A stretch of DNA of 43,797 nucleotides from Zancudomyces culisetae. Its lineage: Eukaryota; Kickxellomycota; Harpellomycetes; Harpellales; Legeriomycetaceae. Made by a program: the position numbers and the translations under genes. Below, piece after piece: positions 30,019 through 41,271 of this stretch. The notes under the pieces are model-generated. The model worked only from the letters and a program-made list of their open reading frames with translations, did no database searches and had not been told where the DNA came from. The DNA is taken from the NCBI GenBank assembly GCA_001969505.1, contig LSSK01001882.1:1-43797 (forward strand), written 5' to 3'. Every line of letters begins with the position of its first letter. Position 1 is the stretch's first letter.

Positions 30019-32255
30019 TGTTACTCGTTTGTGTTTTGTGTATTAGGTTTTTTTATTTCCTTTACTTGGAAAGTTGCTCTTGTTGTAACAATTAAGCTTG
30101 CTGTATTTATACCTATGTATTCTGTTTTTTTTAGAAAATAAAAAAAAATGTTGAGAACGCTTTTATCTTTTAATACCAAAAGAGTGATACATCTTTATAA
30201 AGGAATTGCCTATATTATAACACTCTTTAACTTCAGAATGATCAATGCGTTATTATTTCAGACTAAATTATATTTTTTACATACGTATGCTCAATGCTAC
30301 TGGATTTAATCCCACGCCCTACTTTAACGGGGTTCATGTTGGATAGTCTAATCGTTTCCGCATTAAAACGGGGCTTAAACGTACAATTCACTAAATCAAC
30401 ATTTGCATAATTTTTCGGCAAAGTTGTAGCCTGAATCTGCTATTTTAAAACTAAAAATAAAAACCAAGTAAATGCTTTTTAATTGCCTCCTCCGTATTCA
30501 GCCTTAATTGTGGATAATACAGCTCTTCGTCTTATAGGATGAGCGTATTTTTTTTTCAGGATATTTTTTAATGTAATTGAAAAAAGTGGCGTGTATATGA
30601 ATATCATGGCATGGAGCAGCACCTATTCACTTTATCTTGTAAATATAACAATAAATAAACAAGTTCCTTTATCAGTAACCATAAATTTTTCCAAACATGT
30701 TGAGATGGATCATTTTGATATGAACATCGCAGTTATCTGTAGGCCTACCACAATGCCACTATTTCTTCAATCAATAAAGAGCAAACTAGAAAATAGGCAT
30801 TCAGGTATACCAATGTATTGAATCTACAGTCCCCATGTACTGTACTCTAAAGAAGCAAGTAGAGGCTGGTATCCCATTAAATTCGGTATATGTTTCATGA
30901 AATATGTTGGTTTTTCCGTTAGCACTGTAAAAAGTGCAACTAAAATATAATTGAATATTATTTAGATGAATGAGAATGTTGACAAGTATCTGCCAGTTTG
31001 TAAATTAAAATAACTCCATTGATGTAAATGGTGCTTATTATTGAGCTCACATACTACACACGCTCTAATATATGTCTAGTTTGGCTGTTTTATTCCGAGT
31101 TTTTTGAGAAAATGACAAAAAAAAAAGTTTAGTACTGAGTGATTTTTTTGTTTTGTAAAATTCAAAACATCACCTGGAATAGCATCTAAAACTTCAATTC
31201 ATTCGGGCAGGTAACTCATAAGAGTTTAACTTTTAACAATCTTGACATATCCGTGTGTAAATAATACCTACAACACATTTCATCATTTATCTCTTTTTTA
31301 AAAAAAAAGTCATTATCACCAAAGGTTTCAACTGTCAACAAATTGGTTGTACCTAAAATAATTCTTAGCACCTCAAGGTCTTAGTCCTTCCATTCAACCT
31401 TTCTTGCTGTTCAGTTGGTTTTATTTTGAAAAAATTGGTAGTCAATTAAAAAAAGAGTACACTGTGTTATGGATAAACTCGTTAAACCCACCGATGTAGC
31501 TTAGTTCTGCCCTTTCTTTCTATGAGAGTCTATAAAAATTATTCCAGCATTTGCACTTCATTTTCTTGGGGAAATTGAAAAATCAACAAGAATGATTATT
31601 GTGAAAAATCTGCTTATTAGCCTCCTTTAAAACATAAATGATGGGTCTTATACCTGTTGGAGTTCAATTGCCTTGTGAAAAGAAACAATGAATAGTGGTA
31701 GAATAACTAAGATGCCAGATCTTTGACCCTAAATTCAACACTTGTCACCCTGGCTTGCTAGTATCTCGTCATTATTGTTACATCTTTGTTTATTGATGTA
31801 CATTTAGCCGCACAAATGGTAAAACTGAATAAAAAAAATTGGAAATATGTGAAAAAGCTCCAAAATTCTATGGGATTTTTAGTGCAGGGAAACGTACAAT
31901 CAGTAATGGTCATCTGAAATAGATGTATTTGCCCACCACTTTCACACTTTATCTCCATCATCTGGACTGATACTCTTTGGTTTGGATATCTTTTTACGCC
32001 CAACTATAGCACAAATTGCCTACACTTTAGCTATTGTGTCTCCTTTCCTTTCTCACCTCTTTTTACTTAAAATGCAGAAATCAACTTTAAAGTTTGTATA
32101 GGAAGAAATTATCAAAAATTCTTTTCTGCTAATACTTAATACAAATACAGTGTAAATGGAACAGTAAAAGTATAATATATATGGTTTTATAAGGCTATTT
32201 TTGCACAACTAAATTATAAATACCCTTAAACCTAGAAAAAAAACAGATACGCGAA
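30019..32255. other. 2.2-kb intergenic region
   Basis: It separates two divergent genes. Short frames at 30591-30821 (+) and 31758-32003 (-) show no recognisable domain and are not called. A TATA box for the left gene is at 30104-30111. A TATA-like stretch for the right gene is at about 32171-32181. No tRNA or repeat was seen. Confidence 0.5.
30104..30111 (-). promoter_or_regulatory. TATA box (TATAAATA) of the Ser/Ala/Thr/Gly-rich gene
   Basis: It reads TATAAATA on the minus strand, with its proximal end 86 bases before the ATG at 30018. This spacing matches TATA boxes of the DUF4203 paralogue at 35293 and the secreted protein at 39999. Confidence 0.6.
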
Positions 32256-33296
32256 ATGGGTGTAAATGAGTATAGTATACTAGTATTACCCTTTTTTGCG
32301 GTCCTATTCCTCTCGTCATCTGTTAGTGGAGCCACGGAAAATGAGCCGAAGGACATTGTAACATGTAAGTCTTTTACTAGTATCATCAACCCACTACCTT
32401 CAAAGAAGAAAGATTAAAAGTATGCAAACATAATAGTAGGAAAAAGAATTGGAATATTTGGGGAAGAAAATACCCTTAACGGGTTTATAGCTATAACATT
32501 TGGTCTAGTACTGACGTTTTTCGGAAGAAAGTTTCTGCGTATATCAATGTTTTTCTGTGGGCTTGCTTTTTTTGGTAAGTAGACACACACACACATAAAT
32601 ATATTTATGTACACAAGTACATGTCCCTCTCTCCCCACAAGAAAAAATTCACGTAACATATTTATTGAAAAAAAAACATCCTAACCAATAGTTGCGGCAT
32701 TTCTTTTTTTGAGCTACGCGTTGTCTCCACCAGATCCCAGTTCAAACACGGGAGTATGGTACTTTATAGCTGCTATAATCGGTGGGTTAATATTCGGCGT
32801 ATCTTTGTACAAGTTTTATTTCTTTGGATTATTTATGCTTTCGTTTGGTGCGGGTGCATTAGTAGGTGTAGTAATAGTCACAAACTATAGCATAAACTTT
32901 TACCAGGATTGGATGAAGTATACGGCATATGCCGGTTTCGGACTTGTTATGGCTCTTTTGGTGCTCAGTATAGAAAAACCGCTACTTATTGTTGCAACTA
33001 GCGTTTATGGTAGTTACACCACATTTGTAGGAGTAGGGTACTTAACTGGGATTAAGTATGCAGATAACATTGTCAGAGCACTAACTTCAAAGTTTTCAGA
33101 GTTTATTGGCGATGCACGATCTCTGCTATCAATATTTGCAACTTTGGTTCTTGCAATTCTGGGAATAATAATACAAGTAAAATTCAGCCTTTTTAAGGAG
33201 GAAAATCTCAAGTACGAACATAGAACATACAAACAAGTGAACCTTGATGAAGTCAAGAAAAGAGGCCAGCATCCTACTCCTGGTGAAGAGCGATGA
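32256..33296 (+). CDS. TMEM198/TM7SF3-like (DUF4203) multi-pass membrane protein, copy 1
   Basis: Exons 32256-32364, 32437-32574 and 32692-33296, both introns in phase 1, give 283 residues. Residues 1-28 are a signal peptide (ILVLPFFAVLFLSSSVSG). A short luminal stretch and about seven membrane helices follow, in the Gly-rich pattern of the TMEM198/DUF4203 family. The diagnostic strings are FFGRKFLR in the first helical hairpin and SIEKPLLIVATSVYGSY later. A 35-residue hydrophilic, mostly basic tail (KEENLKYEHRTYK onward) is probably cytosolic. Human TMEM198 is a membrane scaffold in Wnt signalling. The fungal function is unknown. The first intron's acceptor is fixed by the frame, since the nearby alternatives hit stop codons. 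Tandem paralogue of the gene at 35293. Confidence 0.82.
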
Positions 33297-35292
33297 AAAA
33301 AAAACCCCCAACTGTGTACTTATTTGAGGGAGAAGTGGAGTACAATATTCCAAAAATGTGATATTATTCGCATTTTTACAAAAGTGGTCAGTGTTTTTAG
33401 GATCTAGATGTTCAAAACTATACCAATCACTTTTAGTTAGATTAATTTTATTATTATTTTGTATTGATAGATTTGTTTCAGAATAGTAATTAGCAAAAAA
33501 ACAAAAAAGATACACTTTATAACGGAAAAAAAGACAAAAATAAATTCTTATAAAACTATAATAGTATATAAACGCTATTCTATTGAACAGGTGTTGCTCC
33601 CAAGAGCACATCTTTTCCTACTAATAAAGCATGCTTATCAAAATCGCCAAGATGGGTATTACTGTGCTCTGTTTAATAACAACTGCACCGTGGTTTAGGT
33701 TAAAAGCAATCGACAAGTGTTATGTAATGGGTATTCAATTCGCTATCCCCGTGTTTATTCACTAAATTGTACAGATCAAGAAGAGACGAATCAAATAGAG
33801 GGAGGCTTTTATTGAGTTGTCTTGGCGTTGAGAAAAAAGTTTTTAGTGCCTTTTGTGGGGGGTTTAGTAGAATTTTTGGGGTGCACCCAATTTTTTTGTA
33901 GCTAATTGACGAGAGGGAGGAATGAAGTTTGGAGTAGATGTACTGCCAAACTCAGATATACGCCCCACGGTTCAGCATCCTAATCTAAAGTTGTAATAAA
34001 GATGGAAGCGCTGCTTCAGGATTACTGTATATCACATGTAGTAATTCCTGTTTTTTGCAGAATACCAGCTTGGCTTTATTATTTTGAGGGCTTTTCCAAT
34101 CTCATGTTTTACAAATTTATAAAGATAGTATCACATGTTTTAAAAATGAGCAATTGAATACATCAAGTATATTGTCACAAGTATACAAAGCAACCCGAAA
34201 AATACATGTACTTTTACTTTGTGCTAAATATAACTATGGTGCTTTTTCTTTAAAATAAAATATAAAGTCATTAAATAAAACGCGTCGTATGATTTTGTAA
34301 ATACACCAGTGTCTTATGCCACGTTTTTCCATTGTTATTTCAGCCTTTTATTTTTTGATGTAGCACGCATCTACTACAGATTACATTAAGATTTGCAAAA
34401 ATAGCCTCCGTGCTCTATTACCTGAAATGAAGATTAATCGAACTAGCTGGGCAAAAACAAAATAAAGTAAAAGTCATCACTTTCCTTGGAACTTGTGTTG
34501 AAAAGTGAAAAAAAGTTTGACAAAATAAAACTGCACAATTAATAATAAATTGAACTCAAGTAATTTATTGGAATACTTGTAATTTCAGGCTTGGAATTCA
34601 AGTGATCAGCTATCGAATTAAATGGAGTTTTTTTTTTAGCTGCAGTTTGCTAATGGCATTTCAAAGATTATTAAAGCAATTGGCTATTTGTTGGGCCATC
34701 CTATTATAAGAAGAAATCCCGAGTATTGTTAAGAATGCGCTGGGAATGTTTTTATTGCAATTAAGCACATAATTGTAAGCAAAATTGAATTAGTAAATAA
34801 GTAAAAAAGTAAACAAGGCCTTGTATATTGTTTTTTGGGGAGGTAGAATTTATTCCTTCATTTTGGCCATTGGCTTAGGGTTTTTTAAAAGCAGAATTTT
34901 GGAAGAATTTGAGCCAAGAACGAAGAGTATTGACAGTACAAATGTTTGTTTTTGACAAAAATTATGTGGTAGCTTATCCAAAAACCATAGTTTGCATTAC
35001 TTGTAAAATGGGTGTGAAAACGACTTTATCAATAAGCTGATATCTCTATTCTTTAATTGACATTTGACATTGTCACTTGCTATTCGTCACTTGCTTACTG
35101 CGTTTTTTTTGCTTTTTTTTCAACTAAAAGCTGGTAATTCGGATATAAAGGAACAATTAAACGCGATCTAAAAAAAACCAAAACTGGATAAATAGTTTAT
35201 ATAAATAGACCATAAATTCGTCGTCTTTAACAACACTATTTGATCTTTTTTCTTAAACCTCTTCAACACCCGATATATATCGAGAAATCAAA
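33297..35292. other. 2-kb spacer between the tandem DUF4203 genes
   Basis: AT-rich DNA without a credible reading frame. It contains G-rich bits (about 33855-33895 and 34838-34848), numerous A/T runs and, at the right end, the TATA box and leader of copy 2. No remnant of a third copy was recognised by eye. Confidence 0.55.
35198..35207 (+). promoter_or_regulatory. TATA box of DUF4203 copy 2
   Basis: It reads TATATAAATA. Its proximal end is 86 bases before the ATG at 35293, with a pyrimidine-rich leader (CTTTTTTCTTAAACCTCTTC) between. Confidence 0.6.
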
Positions 35293-36278
35293 ATGATTAA
35301 AACGAAAACAAACGGATTCATAATCTATCTGCTCATGTTCCTGATGTCTATGTTCACGGCATGGGCAGATAACACAGTCGATATCGTCAATTCTACTGTC
35401 TTCAGTAAGTCGAAAAGCTGAAAAATATACAAATATTTACCGACTAGTAATGTATATAGTACTTATTTGTTTTAAATAACCACCCGCTTATAGAGAATAC
35501 ATCAGGGAATCTCACCGCAGTTGGAATAGTCTCTGCAGTTGTATTAATAATTGTCGGCCTTATGTTTGTCTTTTCCGGAAGAAGGATGGTGAAGATAATT
35601 ATATTCCTTAGTGGATTTGTATTCTTCAGTAAGTTAAATGTTATAGTTAGTAGTTTTACTTACCATTGCATTATCACCATCAATAATACCACCATATTTC
35701 CATTTTTAACCATCTGAATACAAATCGTAAAATGCTAATTTTAATGGTAATGGTAACAATAATAACAATTAGCTTTCCTAATTCTGATTATCTGCTACAA
35801 CATCAAGGCACCTGAATCAGGTACAAAGTTAAGCACGTGGTACTACATTGGTTCGCTCATTGGAGGCTTGGTAATGGGTGGCGTGATGGTGCTGCTTCTT
35901 CCTCTTGGGTTGTTTATAGTCGGCGCATTCGGAGGGTTTACTCTTGCTACATTTATTATCACCATGGTAAGGGTAGGCTTTTCCGCATCCTGGGTGCGAA
36001 TACTCTTTTTGGGATTAATGTCTGTAGGTGTGGGATTAGCAGCTGTGTTCCTTGAAAGGCCAATATTCATTATTTCCACCAGTGTTTTTGGAAGTCTGGG
36101 CGTTATGGTAGGTGTAGATATGTTTACCAAGAAGGGATTTACTGATCTGGTCGTTAGCGTATTCGGGGGCAATTTCACAGACTCTTCCTTTAATACGCCT
36201 ATGATTATAATGTCAGTGGCGTTTGGTGTTTTGGCAATTATCGGTATAATCGTACAGTTCAAGACTAGCCACTCTTAA
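35293..36278 (+). CDS. TMEM198/TM7SF3-like (DUF4203) multi-pass membrane protein, copy 2
   Basis: Exons 35293-35404, 35494-35628 and 35773-36278 give 250 residues. Both introns are in phase 1 and at the same positions relative to the protein as in copy 1. A signal peptide (FIIYLLMFLMSMFTAWA) is followed by a short luminal segment with an NST site, then about seven helices. Shared with copy 1 are the FSGRRMVK hairpin, the WYYIGSLIGGL helix start (copy 1 has WYFIAAIIGGL) and ERPIFIISTSVFGS. The C-terminal tail is only a few residues (QFKTSHS), unlike the long basic tail of copy 1. The pair is a tandem duplication that has diverged strongly. Function unknown, probably at the plasma membrane or endomembranes. 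Confidence 0.82.
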
Positions 36279-36950
36279 AAATGTTCTGTGCCTCTGTTGT
36301 GGTGACATCTATCTTTGGCAAGATACACTTAAACACACGTCACCCCTCTACCACTGCCCACCTCTCTCTCGACCTTTACTTGGCATACCTGGCTACATTG
36401 GTATATTTCCATGTTTATAAATTTATTAATAGATCAGCACAAATCTCTTTCATTTTAGATTATTATTTTTTCTTGTATCTTCATTTTTGTCCTTCTGCTC
36501 TACGGACAAATCATTTTTTAAGTAAAAAATCACTCATATTTGATCATGTACTTCCAGCTTTTTTGTAAAGAGAAGCCGCAAACGGAATATTTTATAATAT
36601 GCAAGATTTAATGTATAAGCGCGACTGTGTAGGATTAATTAGTTTTATAGTTTATTCGGAGTAATTTATATTCTGAAAAGACTAAAGGTGGATAAAAATA
36701 CGAAAAAATCTCCTAGTACTCTCTTGTTAAAACCCAGAGGTGATGGCTCAGTATGTAGCAAAATCAAGTATAAAAAGCACATAATGGGTAATGGATATAA
36801 TACAATCCCCATACTAAGGAATGGCTGCACAAATAGTAAGCGTCCAAGTCTTTTCCTTTTTTAATTAAAAAAAAGAATTGTTCGGGTTTCTTTGTGTTTA
36901 CTTTGTTAGAGGAAAAAAGTCTGGTTAGAAGTGCATACACAAATGTATGG
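36279..36950. other. Intergenic, convergent 3' ends
   Basis: About 670 bases between the stop of DUF4203 copy 2 and the stop of the minus-strand five-exon gene. It includes short hydrophobic frames (for example 36281-36568) with no support. A poly(A)-signal-like AT-rich context is seen after 36400. Confidence 0.5.
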
Positions 36951-38144
36951 TTATTCACTCTTAGAAACAAATGCTTCAAGCATTCTAGACTTGGTCGTGT
37001 CTAGTAGCCTAAAGTTCTCTGCTACCTCCAAGTTGAATAGTAAGTCAAAGTCCTTGCTTACACCGTTAATTATAATCTATTCGTTTATAAGTTATAAATT
37101 AATATCAAACAACAGCTTGTTCATAATTATAAATACATATTAAAAACACTTTACCTTAAATTGAGTATCCAGCTTTTCCATGATATCCAAAACAGAAGTA
37201 GTGATTGGAATCGACTTGATCGTCTCGCTAATTCTCAGGTATGTAGCCACCGCAATCTGACAAAATGTATCAAAAACTTGAACAAAATCATATCTGAAGG
37301 GCTAAACATACAAAAATAGCAACCATTATGTTATCAATAGGCAAATCGATAATAAACTAATAGGAAGGAGGTAATGAAAGGAAAGGAAATAGTGAGAATA
37401 GTCAGAATGCTTACCAGCGGCCTGGGATCTAGATAGGAGAATTCAAGATTATCGCTTCTATATAGGAAGGTACCAGTTTGTTCCTCTGTGTTTTTTGGTT
37501 TTCTGAAAAACAATTTCTATGTGAATATGAGGATTATACAAGAGTATTTAGTAGGAAAATTGATTTCTTTCAACAATTTGTCGTAATTGTGCTCATTCTT
37601 TTACTCGTACCCTCTTTGTCTTCGCTGTTGCATCGGTTGTAAATATTTCAAATTCTGCAATACAGATTCCTATTGCCCTCATAAAGTCGGAGGGATTTTT
37701 TACTCCCAGAACTTCGCTTAGACTTAACCCCAAAATGTAGATCATCCTTGTTCTATTTTATAAATATGCTTCCTAATTTCTTTTTGTCCTCTCTAAAATA
37801 CTCAAAGTTAATAAAAACCCAAGTCTTGAAAATTAAACCCTAGCCCTCCTTTCGAAAACCATTTGGAGTATACTTAATCGTACTTACCTTTTTGCGTTTT
37901 TTTCAGTTTGGAAGGTATCTCTGATAAGATTTAATCCAAACACAATGGTTCCCAAGTACGGCACCTGTGTCCTCTTTTGCTTTGGTATGTTCAATGAAAC
38001 AAGATGATTGCTAGTCACATCTATTGGCGACGGCAATGAATCTCGTAAATGTCTGAGCGTCATCACACGCTTGCTGATTAATTCTTTTATTGCCCCTTCC
38101 CGCATTTGGCTCGGCAGCCTTGAAACTGATTTGGAGGAATACAT
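36951..38144 (-). CDS. Unrecognised protein reconstructed from five exons
   Basis: Exons inferred on the minus strand: 38144-37888, 37752-37611, 37483-37415, 37301-37155 and 37076-36951. Together they encode about 246 residues ending in TAA. Donors are GTAAGT, GTACGA, GTAAGC and GTAAAG, and acceptors end in AG. The reading frame stays open only when spliced. The exon 2 to exon 3 junction is the least certain, because the best-looking acceptor (TTTTTCAG near 37503) is out of frame with the chosen donor. The product is soluble and helical-looking, with no signal peptide or membrane segment. Notable strings are VPYLGTIVFGLNLIRDTFQ and LDPRPLPFRYDFVQVFDTFC. The regular exon structure and compositional quality argue for a real conserved gene. 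I cannot assign a family. Confidence 0.6.
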
Positions 38145-39998
38145 TCGAGGTTGGCTTTTTCGGATTATGGATGGTATATCGTTAAAATGCTGATCAGAAT
38201 GTCTGAATTGGGGGTATGGTCTTTTTTATAATTTGAATCCCAAATATAGTAACTTAGCTCATGTAATATATTTGTTTTCATGAGCACTTACTTGTTCTAA
38301 AACGTAATGATTTTTTTATAGCATAACCTATAATCTAGTGTTTTTGTAAATGTCGTGTAATAAAAAGGTGTGAATGTTAATTTAATTTTGGAAAAAGAAA
38401 TAGTATTTCAAATATGATCTATTTTTTATGGTAATCACCAATTTGCTGGAAAGAAAACGTTTACCCATGGTACGTACATGTAATATAGCAAACATTTTAG
38501 TGTTCATCCCAACTCTGAGGTGTAGTGTATTCTCATCTTTTTTCCCGCAGGGTCTGGTCTCATCATAAAATTTACTTATCATTTCAAGTACGAGTGGCTT
38601 AGTTTAAAAATCCAAGTAAATGGGAATGCGAGAAAATATTTATAAAAAAACCAAGTACACAAAGTTGTGTGTGTTTCTCTGTTGGACAATAAAGCAAAAG
38701 TTTCGGTAAATTGGATCACTTTGAAATTTTAGCTATAGCTACCTCTGATTCAAAAAAAATTTCAGTCCTACTGCTATATGGAAAATTTAACATAACCACA
38801 CAGTATCCACGGATAACGATCTATGCCTGCTCACATACACCACTCAGCGTTAGGTATGGGACACGGACATTGCCAATAAAAGCCACTATCAACTTGGAAT
38901 AAAGGTAACCGTAAAAGTAAAAGCCAAAGTCAAAGCAACTTTATATTTGTGTACCTTTGCTTGTAAACCTGAACAAATCAGTTAATAACCTTGTACCCTA
39001 TCCTCGGAGCCACCAACCTCTTGCTGTTTGAATAAATTTGCATTATTAGCTATAAAAGCTTACTTGAACATTGGTAATATGGTTATAGAATAAAGTTAGC
39101 GCAATAAATCTCTCATACACCAAGCTACGCTGATGAGTCTTTTGTATATAACTCCAACACACATTTACCTACAATGAAAGAGGGTGGTGTTGTATTGGAA
39201 TAAATCCTCTACTAGCAGCATGGAATAGTCTTTCTGAACAGTTCAGAGTTGAGTTTTGATTTTTTTTGAGCACCCTAATAATACCCATTTTACACCCCAA
39301 AAAGGCGTCGTTTTGAGATATTTTCGTGTTGGGACTTTCTACATTCATCGGTTTTGCCCTTCGAGCTTCCATTTTTTATTTTACTGATTCAAAAAAAAGC
39401 ATGCAGCTGTCAAACTCAAGCAAGTTAGGTAAAAAAACAAATTTTGATAGAGGATTGCCAAAAAACACAACCCGGACCGCTTCTCTGGCATAAAGTATGA
39501 TAAATATGGATGATGTTGAGCTGTTTGCATGGTAGATACGACAATATTTGATTTTGGGGTAGCAGCTTTTTCAGTTTATCAACTATGCTCTAACTAACCT
39601 CCTAACCCCATACCTACCTCCCCCCCAAAAATAGTCATTTTTTTGTGTTGAGTATCGGTAAATATAAAATAATATCCTTTGGGCTTTTGTACCGTATACT
39701 AGTTAGCAATATATTGGTTGAATCACTCAATTTCTACAAGATAAAATAGCTGTGACCCTTGAAAGAAGAAATGTGTATAAGCTTTATTTTAAGCACTGGG
39801 AAAATATTGATGGTAGAAGTTATGTAAGTGTTAGAAGTAATATGATGAAATGGTGGAGCTAGCTTTACAGAGTAATACACTTTGCTGTTTTCTGTGTCTA
39901 CAAGTATATAAGACATGTTTTCCCACATGGAAAAGTAGGGATATATCTATTAACTACACATTATTTATCAAATAAAACAAGAATAAAATCAGGTAAAA
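38145..39998. other. 1.85-kb intergenic region
   Basis: It lies between the start of the five-exon gene and the start of the secreted-protein gene. A 67-codon minus-strand frame at 39169-39372 begins with a real ATG after an A-rich leader, but has no domain, signal or splice support, so it is not called as a gene. A TATA box for the downstream gene sits at its right end. No RNA gene was recognised. Confidence 0.5.
39905..39912 (+). promoter_or_regulatory. TATA box (TATATAAG) of the secreted-protein gene
   Basis: It is 87 bases before the ATG at 39999, in an A/T-rich promoter with an A-rich leader just before the start codon. Confidence 0.6.
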
Positions 39999-41045
39999 AT
40001 GCGAGTCAGTGTGCTGTTGGTTTTGATTGCAAATGTGCTGTACACAAAACTTGCGTGTGCAAAAGGACCTCTTGATACTGAACCACAAGCCTATGTTCCT
40101 GAGAGAATCAAACAGAGTTTATTGGTCCAGAATGTAAAGCCGCTAAACTCCAGTCCAAGTCATCAGAGAAAAGCTGGAATTTACATACCTGGAGCTAAAG
40201 CGATACCATACTCGCCAAAACTGCATCAAGCAATACGATTACTAGATGTAGTTCGTAAAAACAAACAAAAAATCAAAAATTACCTTGAAAATGCTAAGCA
40301 TCAACAACAAAAGCATGGTGTTAATACTAAGGGAATAGTGGGTATGTCGGGTGACTCACCTCGTTACTTGAGAGAAAAAATGCAAACGGGGCTGATAAAG
40401 AGAGGTAAACCCAAACCAGCTCCAAACCCCAAACCCGCCTCAAAACTCAAGCCTGCCTCAAAACCCAAGCCTAATTCAAGATACAGACCAGTCTCAGGAC
40501 CCACACCAGTCCCAAAGCACACCTCTACTTCTTCTAATTCTGCCAAATTTAGCCCTAAAGAGCTTCATATCATTGACCAAATGAAGGAAATACAAAAAAA
40601 GCTAATGGAGAAAGGTAAACATTCCCTAAAAATCAAAGAAGCGCCATCAGCTAAGGCTCCGGATGGAAAACGCGCATCAAAGCTAAATAAAAGCGTATAT
40701 GAAAAAAAAATTCCTGTGGTACCAGCGGTTGTGCCAATGAGAGATACTCATTACGTGAATGACTACTCGTCTGATAGCGACTATAAAAAGTTTGAGGATG
40801 ATTTTTACCCTAAAGGCGATACACAGAATGGATTCAAAGGTGATTATTATCCCAAAGATATTCAATCCGCCAAGGATTATAGTTACGAATCACAGCCTGA
40901 TGTTGCTTATTATGGTAAACAGGCTGGTTCAAACGACATATCATTAAGCAGCGGTGCGGATCGCGATGCAACAGGAAGTCCTGCTGAATCAGGTTTCTCA
41001 CACTCTGATGCTAATGACATGGATACTTTGTGGCGTTACAAGTAG
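39999..41045 (+). CDS. Secreted, lysine/proline-rich repeat protein
   Basis: A 348-residue single-exon protein. Residues 1-21 form a signal peptide (MRVSVLLVLIANVLYTKLAC) with likely cleavage near Ala-21. The mature chain is basic and mostly disordered. Residues 137-172 are six tandem hexapeptides of the type K-P-K-P-A-S, encoded by six 18-base units. Further on, the DDFYPKGD and GDYYPKD segments form a degenerate second repeat, in a Tyr/Asp/Ser-rich region. A Lys/Gln-rich helical stretch (VRKNKQKIKNYLENAKHQQQ) lies at about residues 85-110. Only one cysteine, in the signal peptide, so no disulphide scaffold. No membrane helix or GPI tail. It could be a wall-associated or secreted protein. 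I do not recognise a family. Confidence 0.75.
   Translation: MRVSVLLVLIANVLYTKLACAKGPLDTEPQAYVPERIKQSLLVQNVKPLNSSPSHQRKAGIYIPGAKAIPYSPKLHQAIRLLDVVRKNKQKIKNYLENAKHQQQKHGVNTKGIVGMSGDSPRYLREKMQTGLIKRGKPKPAPNPKPASKLKPASKPKPNSRYRPVSGPTPVPKHTSTSSNSAKFSPKELHIIDQMKEIQKKLMEKGKHSLKIKEAPSAKAPDGKRASKLNKSVYEKKIPVVPAVVPMRDTHYVNDYSSDSDYKKFEDDFYPKGDTQNGFKGDYYPKDIQSAKDYSYESQPDVAYYGKQAGSNDISLSSGADRDATGSPAESGFSHSDANDMDTLWRYK
40407..40514 (+). repeat. Six 18-base tandem units encoding a K/P-rich hexapeptide
   Basis: In register, the units translate as KPKPAP, NPKPAS, KLKPAS, KPKPNS, RYRPVS and GPTPVP. Units 2-4 are closest in sequence and the last two are diverged. This indicates expansion by slippage or unequal crossing-over inside the gene. 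Confidence 0.85.
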
Positions 41046-41271
41046 TCTTTTTTCTTCCAGATTTCGTTTAGTACTATTCTTTATATTTGATTTATTCACC
41101 AAACGCTAAGTATAGCGAAAAACATCTTTATGTCAAAAATATATATATTGTGACGAGAAAAGTATCAAGCGCGAAAAGTAGACTACGCGGTTTAAATACA
41201 CTACACGAATAAAACCGTCTAACACTGGCGGAATGATAGAATAATTGATAAAGATACATACAATGAGAAAA

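Noticed and set aside
30591-32003. Two 76-81 codon frames in the 30-32 kb gap
   Set aside because: No recognisable domain, no start context better than chance and no continuation by splicing that I could find.
39169-39372. 67-codon minus-strand frame starting with ATG
   Set aside because: No domain, signal peptide, TATA box or in-frame splice extension. It stops at a TAG that overlaps a donor-like sequence. Insufficient to call a gene.
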